A DNA stretch of 64,000 nt from Lachnospiraceae bacterium (GCA_024698705.1 JAILQX010000050.1:1-64000); one strand, 5' to 3'; counted from the stretch's first letter, positions 9,252 to 19,395 are shown. The notes: a model not told the origin generated them from the letters alone. Translations and numbers: made by a program.

Positions 9252-11222
9252 TTATTTGTTGGGCTGTGCTCCAAGGTAGACCATTACCTGATTGAGCATC
9301 TCTATGAAACTCTCCACAGCGATCTCTCTTGTTCTTCCTTCGATCGGGAAATACTCTCTGTTTGAAAGCATCTCTTTAAGTCTGCGAAGCTCGGAGATAT
9401 CATTCATGTAAAAGGCATTGATGCTGCCCATGTCATATACTGTGAGGAAGCCCTGTTTAACATCGTAGATGCCTTCAAGACTGCTCTTCTTGAGAAGTTC
9501 AACGATCCTGTCGATCGAAACAAATTCAGTAAATGACTTGTGATCAACGTAGTAGTTCTTCTTCTCCTGGCAGCTCTCAAGGAATATCTTGGCTGTCTCG
9601 TACTTGTTGTTGTCAACGGCTGCTGCAAGATTGAGTTCTCTGTTCTTCTCCTCTATCTTGGCTTCGATCGGTCCGTAAATCTCCATGTACTCACGTCTTG
9701 CATCTTCGGAAACGAAGGTTCTCGGCATCCTTGCGATCTCTTCGCATTCCTTTGACTTATCTATGAGACCGAGCATAACTGTCTGCGTCTCCATGAGGTC
9801 CCCGTCATACAATTTGTTCTTCTTCATAAGAAGGAGCATATCTATGATGTTCTGGAAATCAGAGAAAGCATATTTGCCATCCTTGAGCTCGTTACGAAGC
9901 TTGTTGATAAGTCTGTTGACTTCATCATCCTGCTTGAATCTCCAATCGCGTAACTCGCCGAGTGCCTTACCTGTTGATTCCTTCTTCTTTGTCTTTAAGC
10001 TGTTCTGCTCTTCGATCGTTACAACCTGCTTAACCGACTGACCAAACGCCTTGTCATCCCAGAATGTCTTCTTCATCCACTCGTCGATGAATCTGTGTCT
10101 TAAGATAGGCTCGCTCTCTTTGCCTTCAAAGATGATATAGTCTACGTTAAAGCCTGAATTCCAGGGAACAAGCTTCTTATTCTGTCCGATGGAACCTGAT
10201 AACCAGATACTGTACTGAAGGAATGAATCCGTGATCTCATTGTGATACTGTGCCGTACGGTAATTCTCTTCCGTCTTCTTGTAGATCATCTTGTACTTAT
10301 CGATCCAGCGAAGGAATATACGAAGGTTTCTGTTATCCGTTTCAAGGAACGACTTCTCGATCCTGTCAATGTTCTTGTTGAGGAATGCCTTGTAATCGTT
10401 CTCTCTTACATATCCCGTTGAACCTATCTCGGGATTGCCGTTGATAACCTCGAGGATGGTCTCTCTCAGACTCGGGAAATAAGGCAATGTCTTTCCTATA
10501 ACCTTTTCTCTGATGTCCTTATAGAAATAATTTATTGAATAAACGCTCTCATTGATCTTCTTGAGTTCTTCAATAGTGATCGGGCTCTCTCCGACAGGCT
10601 TTCCGTCGCTTGAATCAACAAGCATTCTTCCACCCATGAGGAGTGATATGTACTTGAGCTCCACATTGGAATTCGCATAGATCTTACCGATGTTCTCCTC
10701 GTCCGCAAGGATGATGACCTTACATCCGCAATGCTCGATGATATTGTCAACAAAACCGAGCACTTCGTTTACGGGGATAGTACATCTCTCAAGATCATCG
10801 AAGCACAGTACCACGTCTCTGATACGTGATATCTCCTTCATGCTGCTGATCTTGCTTATATCCACATTGATAACGTCCTTGATGGAAACGCTTACAGCCT
10901 TGCTCGCGATGGCAAGCAGACCACTTGTTTCTGCAATGGTCTTCTTTGCAATATTTGCCTTTTTGCTCTTGATCGTGATGAGGAAATTGGTCATCAACTG
11001 CTTAGCAAGAGCGTCAATTGACGAAATGCCGTAAAGTGAAATGTATATATTTGTCTTCTCTTCAACCGGAGGCTCTGTCATCGACTCAATTGCCGGAAGA
11101 AGATAATTCTCGTACAAATATGTTTTACCGGAACCCCAGGGGCTGTCTATAAGAACAGCATACTGCGCTTTGGGATCACGGATATAATCCTTCACACTTG
11201 CAATAATCTCTTCTCTTGTCAT
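9252..11222 (-). CDS. KAP family P-loop NTPase
   Basis: A 656-residue P-loop ATPase of the KAP group. Walker A is SPWGSGKT at residues 27-34 and Walker B is VVLCFDDLERC at 137-147, the KAP-type DDLxR sequence. The rest is a long, mostly helical, highly charged region with no clear membrane segment, unlike many KAP proteins that insert membrane helices after Walker B. A good ribosome site (GAGGTG) precedes the start. It stands alone between housekeeping genes, with its own terminator and a palindrome in its promoter region. Known KAP proteins include the F-plasmid phage-exclusion protein PifA, so a defence role is possible but only inferred. No partner gene is visible. Confidence 0.85.
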   Translation of the reverse strand: MTREEIIASVKDYIRDPKAQYAVLIDSPWGSGKTYLYENYLLPAIESMTEPPVEEKTNIYISLYGISSIDALAKQLMTNFLITIKSKKANIAKKTIAETSGLLAIASKAVSVSIKDVINVDISKISSMKEISRIRDVVLCFDDLERCTIPVNEVLGFVDNIIEHCGCKVIILADEENIGKIYANSNVELKYISLLMGGRMLVDSSDGKPVGESPITIEELKKINESVYSINYFYKDIREKVIGKTLPYFPSLRETILEVINGNPEIGSTGYVRENDYKAFLNKNIDRIEKSFLETDNRNLRIFLRWIDKYKMIYKKTEENYRTAQYHNEITDSFLQYSIWLSGSIGQNKKLVPWNSGFNVDYIIFEGKESEPILRHRFIDEWMKKTFWDDKAFGQSVKQVVTIEEQNSLKTKKKESTGKALGELRDWRFKQDDEVNRLINKLRNELKDGKYAFSDFQNIIDMLLLMKKNKLYDGDLMETQTVMLGLIDKSKECEEIARMPRTFVSEDARREYMEIYGPIEAKIEEKNRELNLAAAVDNNKYETAKIFLESCQEKKNYYVDHKSFTEFVSIDRIVELLKKSSLEGIYDVKQGFLTVYDMGSINAFYMNDISELRRLKEMLSNREYFPIEGRTREIAVESFIEMLNQVMVYLGAQPNK

Positions 11223-11269
11223 AAAAAAACACCTCTCTTAACCCTTCAATTTTGATATAAACCTTCACA

Positions 11270-11288
11270 TTTAAGGATATACCTTAAA
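11270..11288. promoter_or_regulatory. palindrome upstream of the KAP gene
   Basis: TTTAAGG-ATATA-CCTTAAA, a 7-bp perfect inverted repeat around a 5-base centre, about 50 bases upstream of the KAP start. It has the shape of an operator for a dimeric regulator; no matching site was noticed elsewhere. Confidence 0.4.
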
Positions 11289-11300
11289 AGCCTTTTCTGT

Positions 11301-12077
11301 CTACTGTTTTTTGCATTTTTCCGCTTTGTTTTTTTGCTGTTTTCTATGCTCGTACATGAGCAGCGAAGCTGCTATCGATGCGTTGAGCGATTCAACCTTT
11401 CCGCTCATCGGTATCAGCACATATTCATCCGCAAGAGACACCGTTTCTTCTTTGAGCCCTTTGCTCTCATTGCCGATCATAAATGCGCTTCTGTCATAAT
11501 CGGGTTCGTCGTAATCGCATTTGCCTTTAAGATGTGCGGCGTATATCCTGATGCCTTCTTTCTTCATGCTCCGAACCGTATCGGCTATACTGTCGGTATA
11601 CACAAAAGGGACTCTGTAGATGCTTCCCATTGTCGAACGTATCGTCTTGGGATTGTAGATGTCAACGCAGCCGCGGTTCAATATGATACCGTCGACTCCG
11701 GCTCCTTCTCCGGTCCTTACTATGGTTCCGAGATTGCCGGGATCCCTGAGATCCTCAAGTATCATGTACAGCTTTCCGTTTGCGATCATGTCTGCCTGTC
11801 TGTAGCTTTTCTGCCTCATGACACACATTATGCCCTGCGGCGTCTTTGTATCCGAAAGGCGTTTCATAAGAGCATCATCAACCACTTCCGTAATGCGCCC
11901 GGCGCATATTTCCGAATGTTCCTTAAGAAATGCTTCAGTAGCTATCGTTTCGACTGTCTCATCCGGATCGGCCTCAAGAAACATCTTGATGCCTTCAACG
12001 ATATAAAGCCCGCTCTCCCTTCTTGTCGGGGCATCGTCCCTTAACTTTATCAGTTCTTTTACCTTTTTAGCTGTCAT
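11301..12077 (-). CDS. TrmH/SpoU family RNA 2'-O-methyltransferase
   Basis: SPOUT-class methyltransferase that uses S-adenosylmethionine to methylate ribose in rRNA or tRNA. The N-terminal substrate-binding part contains ESGLYIVEGIKMFLEA. The knot-fold motifs are EDLRDPGNLGTIVRTGEGAG, FMIGNESKGL and PMSGKVESLNASIAASLL. The start is uncertain: 12077 matches the family N terminus but its upstream GGGG lies too close for a normal ribosome site. The open frame extends to 12116, but that part overlaps the pfkA terminator hairpin. A basic C-terminal tail follows the domain. Substrate unknown. Confidence 0.88.
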   Translation of the reverse strand: MTAKKVKELIKLRDDAPTRRESGLYIVEGIKMFLEADPDETVETIATEAFLKEHSEICAGRITEVVDDALMKRLSDTKTPQGIMCVMRQKSYRQADMIANGKLYMILEDLRDPGNLGTIVRTGEGAGVDGIILNRGCVDIYNPKTIRSTMGSIYRVPFVYTDSIADTVRSMKKEGIRIYAAHLKGKCDYDEPDYDRSAFMIGNESKGLKEETVSLADEYVLIPMSGKVESLNASIAASLLMYEHRKQQKNKAEKCKKQ

Positions 12078-12092
12078 ACCCCTATAATACAA

Positions 12093-12114
12093 GACGGGAT
12101 GAACCCATCCCGTC
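12093..12114 (-). terminator. hairpin after pfkA
   Basis: Perfect 9-bp stem (GACGGGATG / CATCCCGTC) with a 4-base loop, 27 bases past the pfkA stop; the T-rich tail is short (TTGTATTAT). Likely pfkA terminator. Confidence 0.65.
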
Positions 12115-12140
12115 ACTGTCCTCCGTATAAACTGTTTAAG

Positions 12141-13115
12141 CTACATGGAAAGTATCCTGCTCACTTCGTATTCATACTCGGAAATATTCTTCTCCATGCT
12201 GAGTGCTTCGTCTATGTCGAAATCCTTTATCACACCGTGGTTCATGCCGACAACCCTGTTTGTCTTACCTTCACAGAGTATATCCGCCGCATATGCCCCC
12301 ATGATGGATGCATAGTATCTGTCTTTACATGTCGGGCTTCCGCCTCGCTGCATGTATCCGAGGATCGTTGCTCTGGTCTCTATGCCTGTAGCTGCCTCGA
12401 TTCGTCTTGCCATGGATGTTGAATGTCCAATACCTTCGGCATTGATTATAAGATGATGGGTCTTGCCCTTTTTCCTGTTATTGATGATATTGTTGATGAT
12501 ATTCTGCTCGTTGAAATCATATTTTTCCGGAAGTAGGATATCCTCAGCTCCGTTGGCGATACCACACCACAATGCGATATATCCGGCGTTTCGTCCCATA
12601 ACCTCAATGATCGAGCATCTCTCATGTGATGAGGATGTATCCCTTACCTTGTCTATAGCCTGCATCGCGGTATTGACTGCCGTATCAAAACCGATCGTAT
12701 AGTCGGTGCAGTTGATATCCAGGTCAATGGTTCCGGGTATGCCTATCGTATTGATCCCGTGCTTCGAAAGTGCCTGTGCTCCTCTGTAGGAACCGTCACC
12801 GCCTATTACAACGACACCGTCTATGCCGTACTTTCTGCATATCTCAGCGCCTTTCTCCTGTCCTTCCTCTGTTGTAAATTCCTTACAACGGGCTGTTCCG
12901 AGTATGGTTCCGCCCTTCTGTATGATATCGGATACGCTGTGTCTGTCCATGTCGATTATCTCTTCATTGAGAAGACCCTGGTATCCCTTCTTTATTCCTT
13001 TAACCGCAACTCCGCTTACAATGGCTTTTCTGACTATGGCTCTTATGGCTGCGTTCATACCCGGAGCATCTCCTCCGCTCGTCAGAACCCCTATGGTTTT
13101 TATATTATCAGACAT
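12141..13115 (-). CDS. pfkA: 6-phosphofructokinase
   Basis: Phosphorylates fructose 6-phosphate to fructose 1,6-bisphosphate, the committed step of glycolysis. The ATP-binding GVLTSGGDAPGMNAAIRA, catalytic GTIDLDINCTDYTIGFDTA, the VMGRNAGYIAL motif and LGYMQRGGSP are all present. The conserved GGDGSY indicates an ATP- rather than PPi-dependent enzyme. The open frame continues 33 codons upstream, but 13115 is chosen: GGAGG lies 5 bases upstream and gives the usual 324 residues. It is downstream of dnaE, a frequent pairing in Firmicutes. Confidence 0.95.
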   Translation of the reverse strand: MSDNIKTIGVLTSGGDAPGMNAAIRAIVRKAIVSGVAVKGIKKGYQGLLNEEIIDMDRHSVSDIIQKGGTILGTARCKEFTTEEGQEKGAEICRKYGIDGVVVIGGDGSYRGAQALSKHGINTIGIPGTIDLDINCTDYTIGFDTAVNTAMQAIDKVRDTSSSHERCSIIEVMGRNAGYIALWCGIANGAEDILLPEKYDFNEQNIINNIINNRKKGKTHHLIINAEGIGHSTSMARRIEAATGIETRATILGYMQRGGSPTCKDRYYASIMGAYAADILCEGKTNRVVGMNHGVIKDFDIDEALSMEKNISEYEYEVSRILSM

Positions 13116-13206
13116 ATGTCCTCCGTTCCGCGTTCCGCGTTCCGTGCTTTTGTTACCACCTAATTTTAGTTTACTTTCCGGTCGATGTAAAGTGTGAGTT
13201 GGCTGT

Positions 13207-16200
13207 TCATACAAGCTTTACGTTATCTTCGCCGTACTTTTCGGTCAGCTTGCCGAGTATACCCGTTGCATTTACCTTAATATCCCGCAATGCTTTCATC
13301 TGCTTTGTATCGGAAATATAGATCACCACTTCATCGTTGCCCCCTTCACTGCCGAGCAGCTGCATGAGTCCGGCATCTTCACCGGCATAGGAATCCATAT
13401 CCTTAAATTTGATCCAGAGCTTGCGCCCGATATCCTCAAACGGTATGACAGTCTCAACAAAGAGTTCTGCGTTCTTCATATACTCCGCCCGTACACGTCC
13501 TTTTACAAATACCTTATTGTCATCCTTTATGTATTCGGAGTATTTTCTGTAGGCGCCCTGAAATGCTATCAGGCTGACACTTCCGACCATGTCCTCGATC
13601 TTGAATCTGGCCATCGCCTCACCTTTTTTCGTATACAATATCTGTTTGTCGGTCACTATCCCGCCTACCGTGGCAGTGTCATTATCCTTTACGACTGTCT
13701 GCCCCGTATCGTCCATGTACACGAAGTCCGTGGAAGTATTGGTGATATGTTTGCGCCATATTTCTTCATACTGCTCCATCGGATGGCCGCTTACGTAAAT
13801 GCCGAGTATCTCCTTTTCGAATCCCAGCAGTGTTTCCTTGCTGTATTCCTCGATGTCAGGCAGCTTTATCTCAAAATCATCCTTTATGTCGTCACTCACT
13901 ATATCAAAGAGTGACATCTGGCCGGCGATTCCGTGCTTTCTCTCATCGGCAACGGTATCGACTATCCTGTTGTATACACTCATGAACTGGTGTCTGTTTC
14001 CGCCCAGTCTGTCACAGGCCCCGCCTTTGATGAAGTTCTCTATGCTGCGTTTGTTGAGTACATCTATGTTCCGGACGATAAAGTCCTTTATATCCTTGAA
14101 ATGACCGTTTCTTTCCCTCTCTTCGACGATCGCGTCTATGACATTGCGTCCGACGCTCTTTATCGCAAGCAGTCCGTATCTTATGGATTGTCCGGATGGC
14201 GTAAATGTGGCATCCCCCTCATTGACGTCCGGAGGCAGCATGTTGATGCCCATCTTTCTGCATACGAGTATGTATTCCGATACCTTCGGGCTGTTATCGA
14301 TGACAGAGGTCATAAGTGCCGCCATGAATTCCACCGGATAGTAATACTTGAGCCATGCGGTCTGGTATGCAACGACCGCATAACATGCCGCATGCGACTT
14401 GTTAAATGCGTACTTGGCGAAATTGACCATCGAATCATAGATACCGTCCGCAACCTTCTCATCTATGCCCGAATTGACACAGCCTTTTATGCCTCTTTCC
14501 TCGCTGCCGTGTACGAAATACTCTCTTTCCTCATCTATGACGTACTGTTTTTTCTTGCTCATCGCACGTCTGATGTTGTCGGCCTGACCCATCGTGTAAC
14601 CTGCCAGATCACGCACGATCTGCATTACCTGTTCCTGGTATACGATACAGCCGTAGGTTCCGTTGAGGATGGGCTCCAGTTCTTCACAGGGATATGCGAT
14701 ACGACCTGTCGTATTTTTCCCTTTGATATACTGAGGGATAAAATCCATCGGACCCGGTCTGTAAAGTGAGATACCGGCGATTATATCCTCAAATGCTTTG
14801 GGTCTTAACTCCTTCATGAAGGATTTCATTCCGCCGCTTTCAAGCTGGAACACTCCTTCCGTTTTTCCGGTACCGATGTATTCGAGTACCTTCGGATCGC
14901 TGTAGTCGAGCTTGTCCACATCAATGGTTATCCCGTGCAGCTTCTCTATGCTTTTGACCGCATTGTCTATAACGGTAAGAGTCCTTAGTCCGAGGAAATC
15001 CATCTTGAGCAGTCCCAGCTCCTCAAGTGTGGTCATGACAAACTGTGTTGTGATCGAACCGTCGGCACCTCTCGAGAGCGGTACGAACTCATCAACCGCT
15101 TTGGGACAGATGAGGACTCCGGCTGCGTGCATGGATGTATGTCTGGGAAGACCTTCCAGTTTCATGCACATATCAAGAAGATCATGGGTGGTTTCATCCG
15201 AGTCGTATGCAGCCTTCATATCCGGATTCATCTTAAGTGATTTTTCCAGGGTGATGTTGAGCTCGTTCGGTACCATTTTCGCAAGATTGTCGCAGAATGC
15301 ATAGGACAGATCCATAACCCTTCCGACATCCCTGATGACACCCTTGGCGGCCATGGTTCCGAAGGTCACTATCTGTACGACCTTTTCTTTGCCGTATTTC
15401 TCACCGACATAATCTATGACCTCCTGTCGTCTTTCGTAACAGAAGTCTATATCTATATCCGGCATGGATACTCTTTCGGGATTCAGGAATCTCTCAAACA
15501 GAAGCTGGTATTTGACAGGGTCGATATTTGTGATATGCAGGCAATAAGCCACTATGGAACCCGCCGCAGATCCTCTTCCGGGTCCTACCGGTATCTTTTT
15601 GCTTCTGGCATAATTGATAAAATCCCATACTATCAGGAAATAATCCACATAACCCATACGCTCTATAACACCGAGTTCGTAATCCAGCCTTGCCTTTAAG
15701 GTCCCGTCATCATCGGGATACCGCTCTTCCAGACCGTTCTCACAAAGTGTCCTTAAGTAGGTTGTGGATGTAAATCCTTCGGGCACTTCAAAATGAGGCA
15801 GCTTCGTATTGCCGAATTCTATCTCGACATTGCATCTGTCCGCTATCTTCTGAGTGTTGTCTATCGCTTCGGGAGCATATTTGAACAGCTCCCTCATCTC
15901 TTCCTCACTCTTGACGTAAAACTCTTCGCCCTCGAACCTCATGCGGTTCTCATCCTTCATGGTCCTGCCTGTCTGTATGCACAGCAGCACGTCATGGGCG
16001 ACGGCATCCTCTCTGCTTGTATAATGGATGTCATTGGTCGCAACAAGCTTCACTCCGGTCTCTTTGCTGAGACGCAGGAGCATAGCGTTGACCTGAGCCT
16101 GTTCGTCTATCCCATGGTCCTGAAGCTCCAGAAAATAGTTATCTTTTCCGAAGATATCCACATATTTCTCTACGATCTTTTTGCCTTCCTCATACATGCC

Positions 16201-16647
16201 TCTGGCAAGATACCTCGGCAGTTCTCCGGCAAGACACGCAGAGAGTGCTATTATCCCCTCATGATATTGCCTAAGGACCTCTTCATCGACTCTGGGTCTG
16301 TAGTAAAAGCCTTCCGTAAAGCCTCTGCTGACGATCTTGCAGAGATTGGAGTAACCGGTATTATTTTCCGCAAGAAGAACAAGGTGATAGTATCTGCCCT
16401 CACCGGGATTTGTTTCCCTGTCGAATCTCGAGCCCGGCGCCACATAGACCTCGCAGCCAATTATCGGCTTGATGCCTTCTTTTCTGGCTTCCTTATAAAA
16501 GTCGATGACACCGTACATAACACCGTGGTCCGTGATGGCCGCGCTGTTCATCCCAAGCTCCTTTACCTTCTTTACGTATTCAACTATCTTGTTGGAACCG
16601 TCCAACAGGCTGTATTCCGTATGCGTATGCAGATGGACAAATGACAT
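13207..16647 (-). CDS. dnaE: DNA polymerase III alpha subunit, DnaE type
   Basis: Catalytic subunit of replicative DNA polymerase, DnaE rather than PolC type because no internal exonuclease domain is present. The 1146-residue protein starts with the PHP domain (HLHTHTEYSLLDGSNK), followed by the polymerase core with GPGRGSAAGS and the catalytic PDIDIDFCYERR, then fingers, a helix-hairpin-helix region and a C-terminal OB-fold region. In Firmicutes with both enzymes DnaE extends primers before handing over to PolC. GAGGAG lies about 9 bases before the start. The pfkA start follows 91 bases downstream. Confidence 0.97.
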   Translation of the reverse strand: MSFVHLHTHTEYSLLDGSNKIVEYVKKVKELGMNSAAITDHGVMYGVIDFYKEARKEGIKPIIGCEVYVAPGSRFDRETNPGEGRYYHLVLLAENNTGYSNLCKIVSRGFTEGFYYRPRVDEEVLRQYHEGIIALSACLAGELPRYLARGMYEEGKKIVEKYVDIFGKDNYFLELQDHGIDEQAQVNAMLLRLSKETGVKLVATNDIHYTSREDAVAHDVLLCIQTGRTMKDENRMRFEGEEFYVKSEEEMRELFKYAPEAIDNTQKIADRCNVEIEFGNTKLPHFEVPEGFTSTTYLRTLCENGLEERYPDDDGTLKARLDYELGVIERMGYVDYFLIVWDFINYARSKKIPVGPGRGSAAGSIVAYCLHITNIDPVKYQLLFERFLNPERVSMPDIDIDFCYERRQEVIDYVGEKYGKEKVVQIVTFGTMAAKGVIRDVGRVMDLSYAFCDNLAKMVPNELNITLEKSLKMNPDMKAAYDSDETTHDLLDMCMKLEGLPRHTSMHAAGVLICPKAVDEFVPLSRGADGSITTQFVMTTLEELGLLKMDFLGLRTLTVIDNAVKSIEKLHGITIDVDKLDYSDPKVLEYIGTGKTEGVFQLESGGMKSFMKELRPKAFEDIIAGISLYRPGPMDFIPQYIKGKNTTGRIAYPCEELEPILNGTYGCIVYQEQVMQIVRDLAGYTMGQADNIRRAMSKKKQYVIDEEREYFVHGSEERGIKGCVNSGIDEKVADGIYDSMVNFAKYAFNKSHAACYAVVAYQTAWLKYYYPVEFMAALMTSVIDNSPKVSEYILVCRKMGINMLPPDVNEGDATFTPSGQSIRYGLLAIKSVGRNVIDAIVEERERNGHFKDIKDFIVRNIDVLNKRSIENFIKGGACDRLGGNRHQFMSVYNRIVDTVADERKHGIAGQMSLFDIVSDDIKDDFEIKLPDIEEYSKETLLGFEKEILGIYVSGHPMEQYEEIWRKHITNTSTDFVYMDDTGQTVVKDNDTATVGGIVTDKQILYTKKGEAMARFKIEDMVGSVSLIAFQGAYRKYSEYIKDDNKVFVKGRVRAEYMKNAELFVETVIPFEDIGRKLWIKFKDMDSYAGEDAGLMQLLGSEGGNDEVVIYISDTKQMKALRDIKVNATGILGKLTEKYGEDNVKLV

Positions 16648-16670
16648 ACATTAACTCCTCAAAATAAAAC

Positions 16671-16696
16671 AAATACAGGGTCAAAGCCCTGTATTT
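16671..16696 (-). terminator. terminator between HD-GYP gene and dnaE
   Basis: Perfect 10-bp stem (AAATACAGGG / CCCTGTATTT) with a 6-base loop, followed on the minus strand by GTTTTATTTT. It ends the HD-GYP transcript 55 bases after its stop and 24 bases before the dnaE start. Confidence 0.8.
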
Positions 16697-16751
16697 ATTT
16701 TATCACTCTTTATGATCACATTCTACAAGATATCCGATCCAGGATCACATC

Positions 16752-17849
16752 TTACAAAATGGAAACTATACTGATATTATGCTCCTTCATAAGATCCACA
16801 AACTCTTCGCCGCACTTGATCACCGGCTTTGAAAGCCTTTGCTTGTTGATAAATACGATATCGCCCTCTCTTCCGTCGCTTAAGCGCACTCTGTTGAGCA
16901 GGTAAGTGTTGACGATGTTCTCAAGAAATACCATTATCATCCTTGTATCGTACTTCTGGAGTCCTTCCTGTTCGAAGACCTCAATGACCTGGAACGGTGA
17001 TAAACTTCCTCTGTATATCCTGACAGCCGTCATGGCCTCGTATACGTCTGCTATGGCTACCATCTTTGCATACATATCCATCTTGTCACCGGTAAGTCCG
17101 AGCGGATATCCGCTGCCGTCAACCTTCTCATGATGCTGATATGCCGCAAGCTTTACGTGTATATTGATGTCGTAATCCTTGAGCAGCTTGTACCCTTCCG
17201 CCGGATGTGTCTTTACAACCGTATACTCCTCATCCGTCAGCTTCGCCGGCTTTTTGATGATGGTCTCGGGTATCTTGAGCTTGCCTATGTCATGCATGAC
17301 ACCGCATTGTGTTGCTATCTCTATCTGTTCGGGATTAAGACCGAGCCATTTGCCGAACACATTGCATATCAATCCCACATTGAGGCTGTGTGCAAATGTA
17401 AGATCATCGTACTGCTTCATGTTCCTGATCATGTCAAAAACATTGACATCACCTGTCGGTGGATGAAGCATCTCGGTGATATTATCCATGATCGAAGTCG
17501 TATCCGGCGGTATGTTTCGTTCCACAACATCTGAGAGGAACGACTTCAATTCGCCTACGGTATTCTCGAAGTTCTCTTTGAATACCTTGTACTCTTCGGT
17601 CTGCTTCAGTCTCTGGGAATATGACATCTTCTCGGGATCGGTCTCGATCTCCTCTTCTTCCGCGTCATCTGCGGGCATATCGGGGCAATCCAGTATGAGA
17701 ACATTCTGGATACCGTAAAATGTCAGTTTTCCTATGGTTTTGTCAGTTAGTTTCAACCCTTCCGGGAGGATCAGCTGATCGGCTTCATTGTAAGCATCAG
17801 CCTCAAGTACCATTCCGGGTGTAAGTTTTGAAATGTGGACTTTTCCCAT
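16752..17849 (-). CDS. HD-GYP domain phosphodiesterase
   Basis: Predicted cyclic-di-GMP-type phosphodiesterase. The 365-residue protein has an N-terminal DUF3391-like region (residues 1-60), an acidic linker, and a complete HD-GYP domain: HDIGKLKIPE at 186-195 with the HD metal ligands and HHEKVDGSGYP at 239-249, then IADVYEAMTA. There is no signal peptide, membrane segment or receiver domain, so the input signal is unclear. It stands as a single gene between metK and dnaE with its own terminator. Confidence 0.9.
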   Translation of the reverse strand: MGKVHISKLTPGMVLEADAYNEADQLILPEGLKLTDKTIGKLTFYGIQNVLILDCPDMPADDAEEEEIETDPEKMSYSQRLKQTEEYKVFKENFENTVGELKSFLSDVVERNIPPDTTSIMDNITEMLHPPTGDVNVFDMIRNMKQYDDLTFAHSLNVGLICNVFGKWLGLNPEQIEIATQCGVMHDIGKLKIPETIIKKPAKLTDEEYTVVKTHPAEGYKLLKDYDINIHVKLAAYQHHEKVDGSGYPLGLTGDKMDMYAKMVAIADVYEAMTAVRIYRGSLSPFQVIEVFEQEGLQKYDTRMIMVFLENIVNTYLLNRVRLSDGREGDIVFINKQRLSKPVIKCGEEFVDLMKEHNISIVSIL

Positions 17850-17884
17850 ACATTTATCTCCGCTTTCAGTATTTATAATTATAA

Positions 17885-17921
17885 ATAAAAAAGCCCCAAA
17901 CTGTCAATCAATTTGGGGCTT
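17885..17921 (-). terminator. metK terminator
   Basis: Perfect 10-bp stem (AAGCCCCAAA / TTTGGGGCTT) with an 11-base loop and a run TTTTTTATTTAT on the minus strand, 25 bases after the metK stop. Confidence 0.92.
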
Positions 17922-17946
17922 CACAACTTATTTACATTTCAGGCAC

Positions 17947-19131
17947 TTATGCGAGATACTTCTTCAGAATATCTGTCTTGTCGAGTGCCTCCCAGGGAAG
18001 GTCGAGATCATTTCTTCCGAAGTGTCCGTAAGCAGCTGTCTGCTTGTAGATCGGACGTCTGAGATCGAGCATCTTGATGATACCCGCGGGTCTGAGATCG
18101 AAGTTCTCTCTTACGATCTCAACAAGCTTCTCATCGCTTAATTTTCCTGTTCCGAATGTATCCACACGTACTGATGTGGGAGCTGCAACACCGATCGCAT
18201 ATGAGAGCTGGATCTCACATTTGTCCGCAAGTCCTGCCGCTACTATGTTCTTTGCCACATATCTTGCCGCATATGCTGCGGAACGGTCTACCTTTGTGCA
18301 GTCCTTTCCTGAAAATGCTCCGCCGCCGTGACGTGCAAATCCGCCGTAGGTGTCTACTATGATCTTTCTTCCCGTAAGTCCTGCATCACCGTGAGGTCCG
18401 CCGATAACAAATCTTCCGGTAGGATTGATGAAGAACTTTGTATCATTGTCGATCAGTTCCTTGGGAAGTATCGGATCGAATACATACTTTTTGATGTCTT
18501 CATGTATCTGTTCCTGTGTAACATCCTCATCATGCTGTGTTGAAAGAACAACGGCTTCGAGTCTGACCGGCTTGTCATTTTCATCATATTCAACGGATAC
18601 CTGTGTCTTTCCGTCGGGTCTGAGATACTTAAGTGTTCCGTTCTTACGTACCTCTGTAAGCTTCAGCGCAAGCTTATGTGCCAGAGCTATCGAATAAGGC
18701 ATGTAAGAATCTGTCTCGTTGGTAGCGTAACCGAACATCATACCCTGATCACCGGCACCCGTATCGAGATCGTCCTTAATATCTCCGCTTTTTGCTTCAA
18801 GAGCCTTGTCAACACCCATTGCTATATCGGGTGACTGCTGGTCAAGTGCTACGAATACCGCGCAGGAATTGCCGTCGATGCCCTTCTTGCCGTCATCATA
18901 ACCTATATCCACAACGGTCTTACGTACGATAGCAGGAATGTCAAGCTGAGCTTTCGTTGTAAGCTCACCCGTTACAAGAACAAATCCTGTACAGCTTGTG
19001 GTCTCACAAGCTACACGGCTCATGGGATCCTGCTCAAAGCAGGCATCAAGTATAGCGTCTGACACCATGTCGCAGACTTTGTCGGGATGTCCTTCTGTCA
19101 CCGACTCAGATGTGAAAATCTTTTTTTCCAT
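17947..19131 (-). CDS. metK: S-adenosylmethionine synthase
   Basis: Makes S-adenosylmethionine from methionine and ATP. The 394-residue protein starts with [16 protein letters not shown] and shows [16 protein letters not shown] (ATP/methionine loop), [20 protein letters not shown] and the glycine-rich GGGAFSGKD near the P-loop. It is full length and intact. Its expression is expected to fall when S-adenosylmethionine is abundant, through the SAM-I riboswitch directly upstream. A truncated relative of this gene lies at 63442-63588. Confidence 0.97.
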   Translation of the reverse strand: MEKKIFTSESVTEGHPDKVCDMVSDAILDACFEQDPMSRVACETTSCTGFVLVTGELTTKAQLDIPAIVRKTVVDIGYDDGKKGIDGNSCAVFVALDQQSPDIAMGVDKALEAKSGDIKDDLDTGAGDQGMMFGYATNETDSYMPYSIALAHKLALKLTEVRKNGTLKYLRPDGKTQVSVEYDENDKPVRLEAVVLSTQHDEDVTQEQIHEDIKKYVFDPILPKELIDNDTKFFINPTGRFVIGGPHGDAGLTGRKIIVDTYGGFARHGGGAFSGKDCTKVDRSAAYAARYVAKNIVAAGLADKCEIQLSYAIGVAAPTSVRVDTFGTGKLSDEKLVEIVRENFDLRPAGIIKMLDLRRPIYKQTAAYGHFGRNDLDLPWEALDKTDILKKYLA

Positions 19132-19176
19132 ATGATTCCTTTCTCAGAGAAGTAACAGTTTTTCTGTTTTCTCTGT

Positions 19177-19331
19177 AAAAAAAAAACCGCTTATTCATAA
19201 GCGGATCCGATAAGTTCAATTGATACTCAAATCCTCTTATTGTTCGACGTACTCGCTCAGGTTGGCACCTTCCTTACAGGGGTTGCCGTGGCTTCCTCGG
19301 TCCTATGTACCTCCACCACTCTGAATAAGAG
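19177..19331 (-). promoter_or_regulatory. SAM-I (S-box) riboswitch with terminator, upstream of metK
   Basis: On the minus strand the aptamer spans 19331-19234. P1 is formed by CTCTTATT (19331-19324) and AATAAGAG (19241-19234). Inside are CAGAG, GGTGGAGG, GAAGCCACGGCAACC and AAGGTGCCAACC, the core of the S-box class. The expression platform is a hairpin (CCGCTTA / TAAGCGG, 19204-19187) followed by ten T residues (19186-19177). Known mechanism: S-adenosylmethionine binding stabilises P1, the terminator forms and metK is switched off. Confidence 0.95.
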
Positions 19332-19366
19332 AAACACACAATATTAAGTTCTTGTATCTGTCAGTT

Positions 19367-19395
19367 ACCTTACACTGATATTAAGTCTTTGTCAA
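19367..19395 (-). promoter_or_regulatory. promoter of the riboswitch-metK transcript
   Basis: TTGACA (19395-19390), a 17-base spacer and TAAGGT (19372-19367) lie about 35 bases before the aptamer. The -35 box is perfect and the -10 box is weak. Confidence 0.6.

Noticed and set aside
9141..11300. Prophage or defence island around the KAP gene
   Set aside because: Flanking genes are housekeeping, and there is no integrase, transposase or attachment-site repeat.
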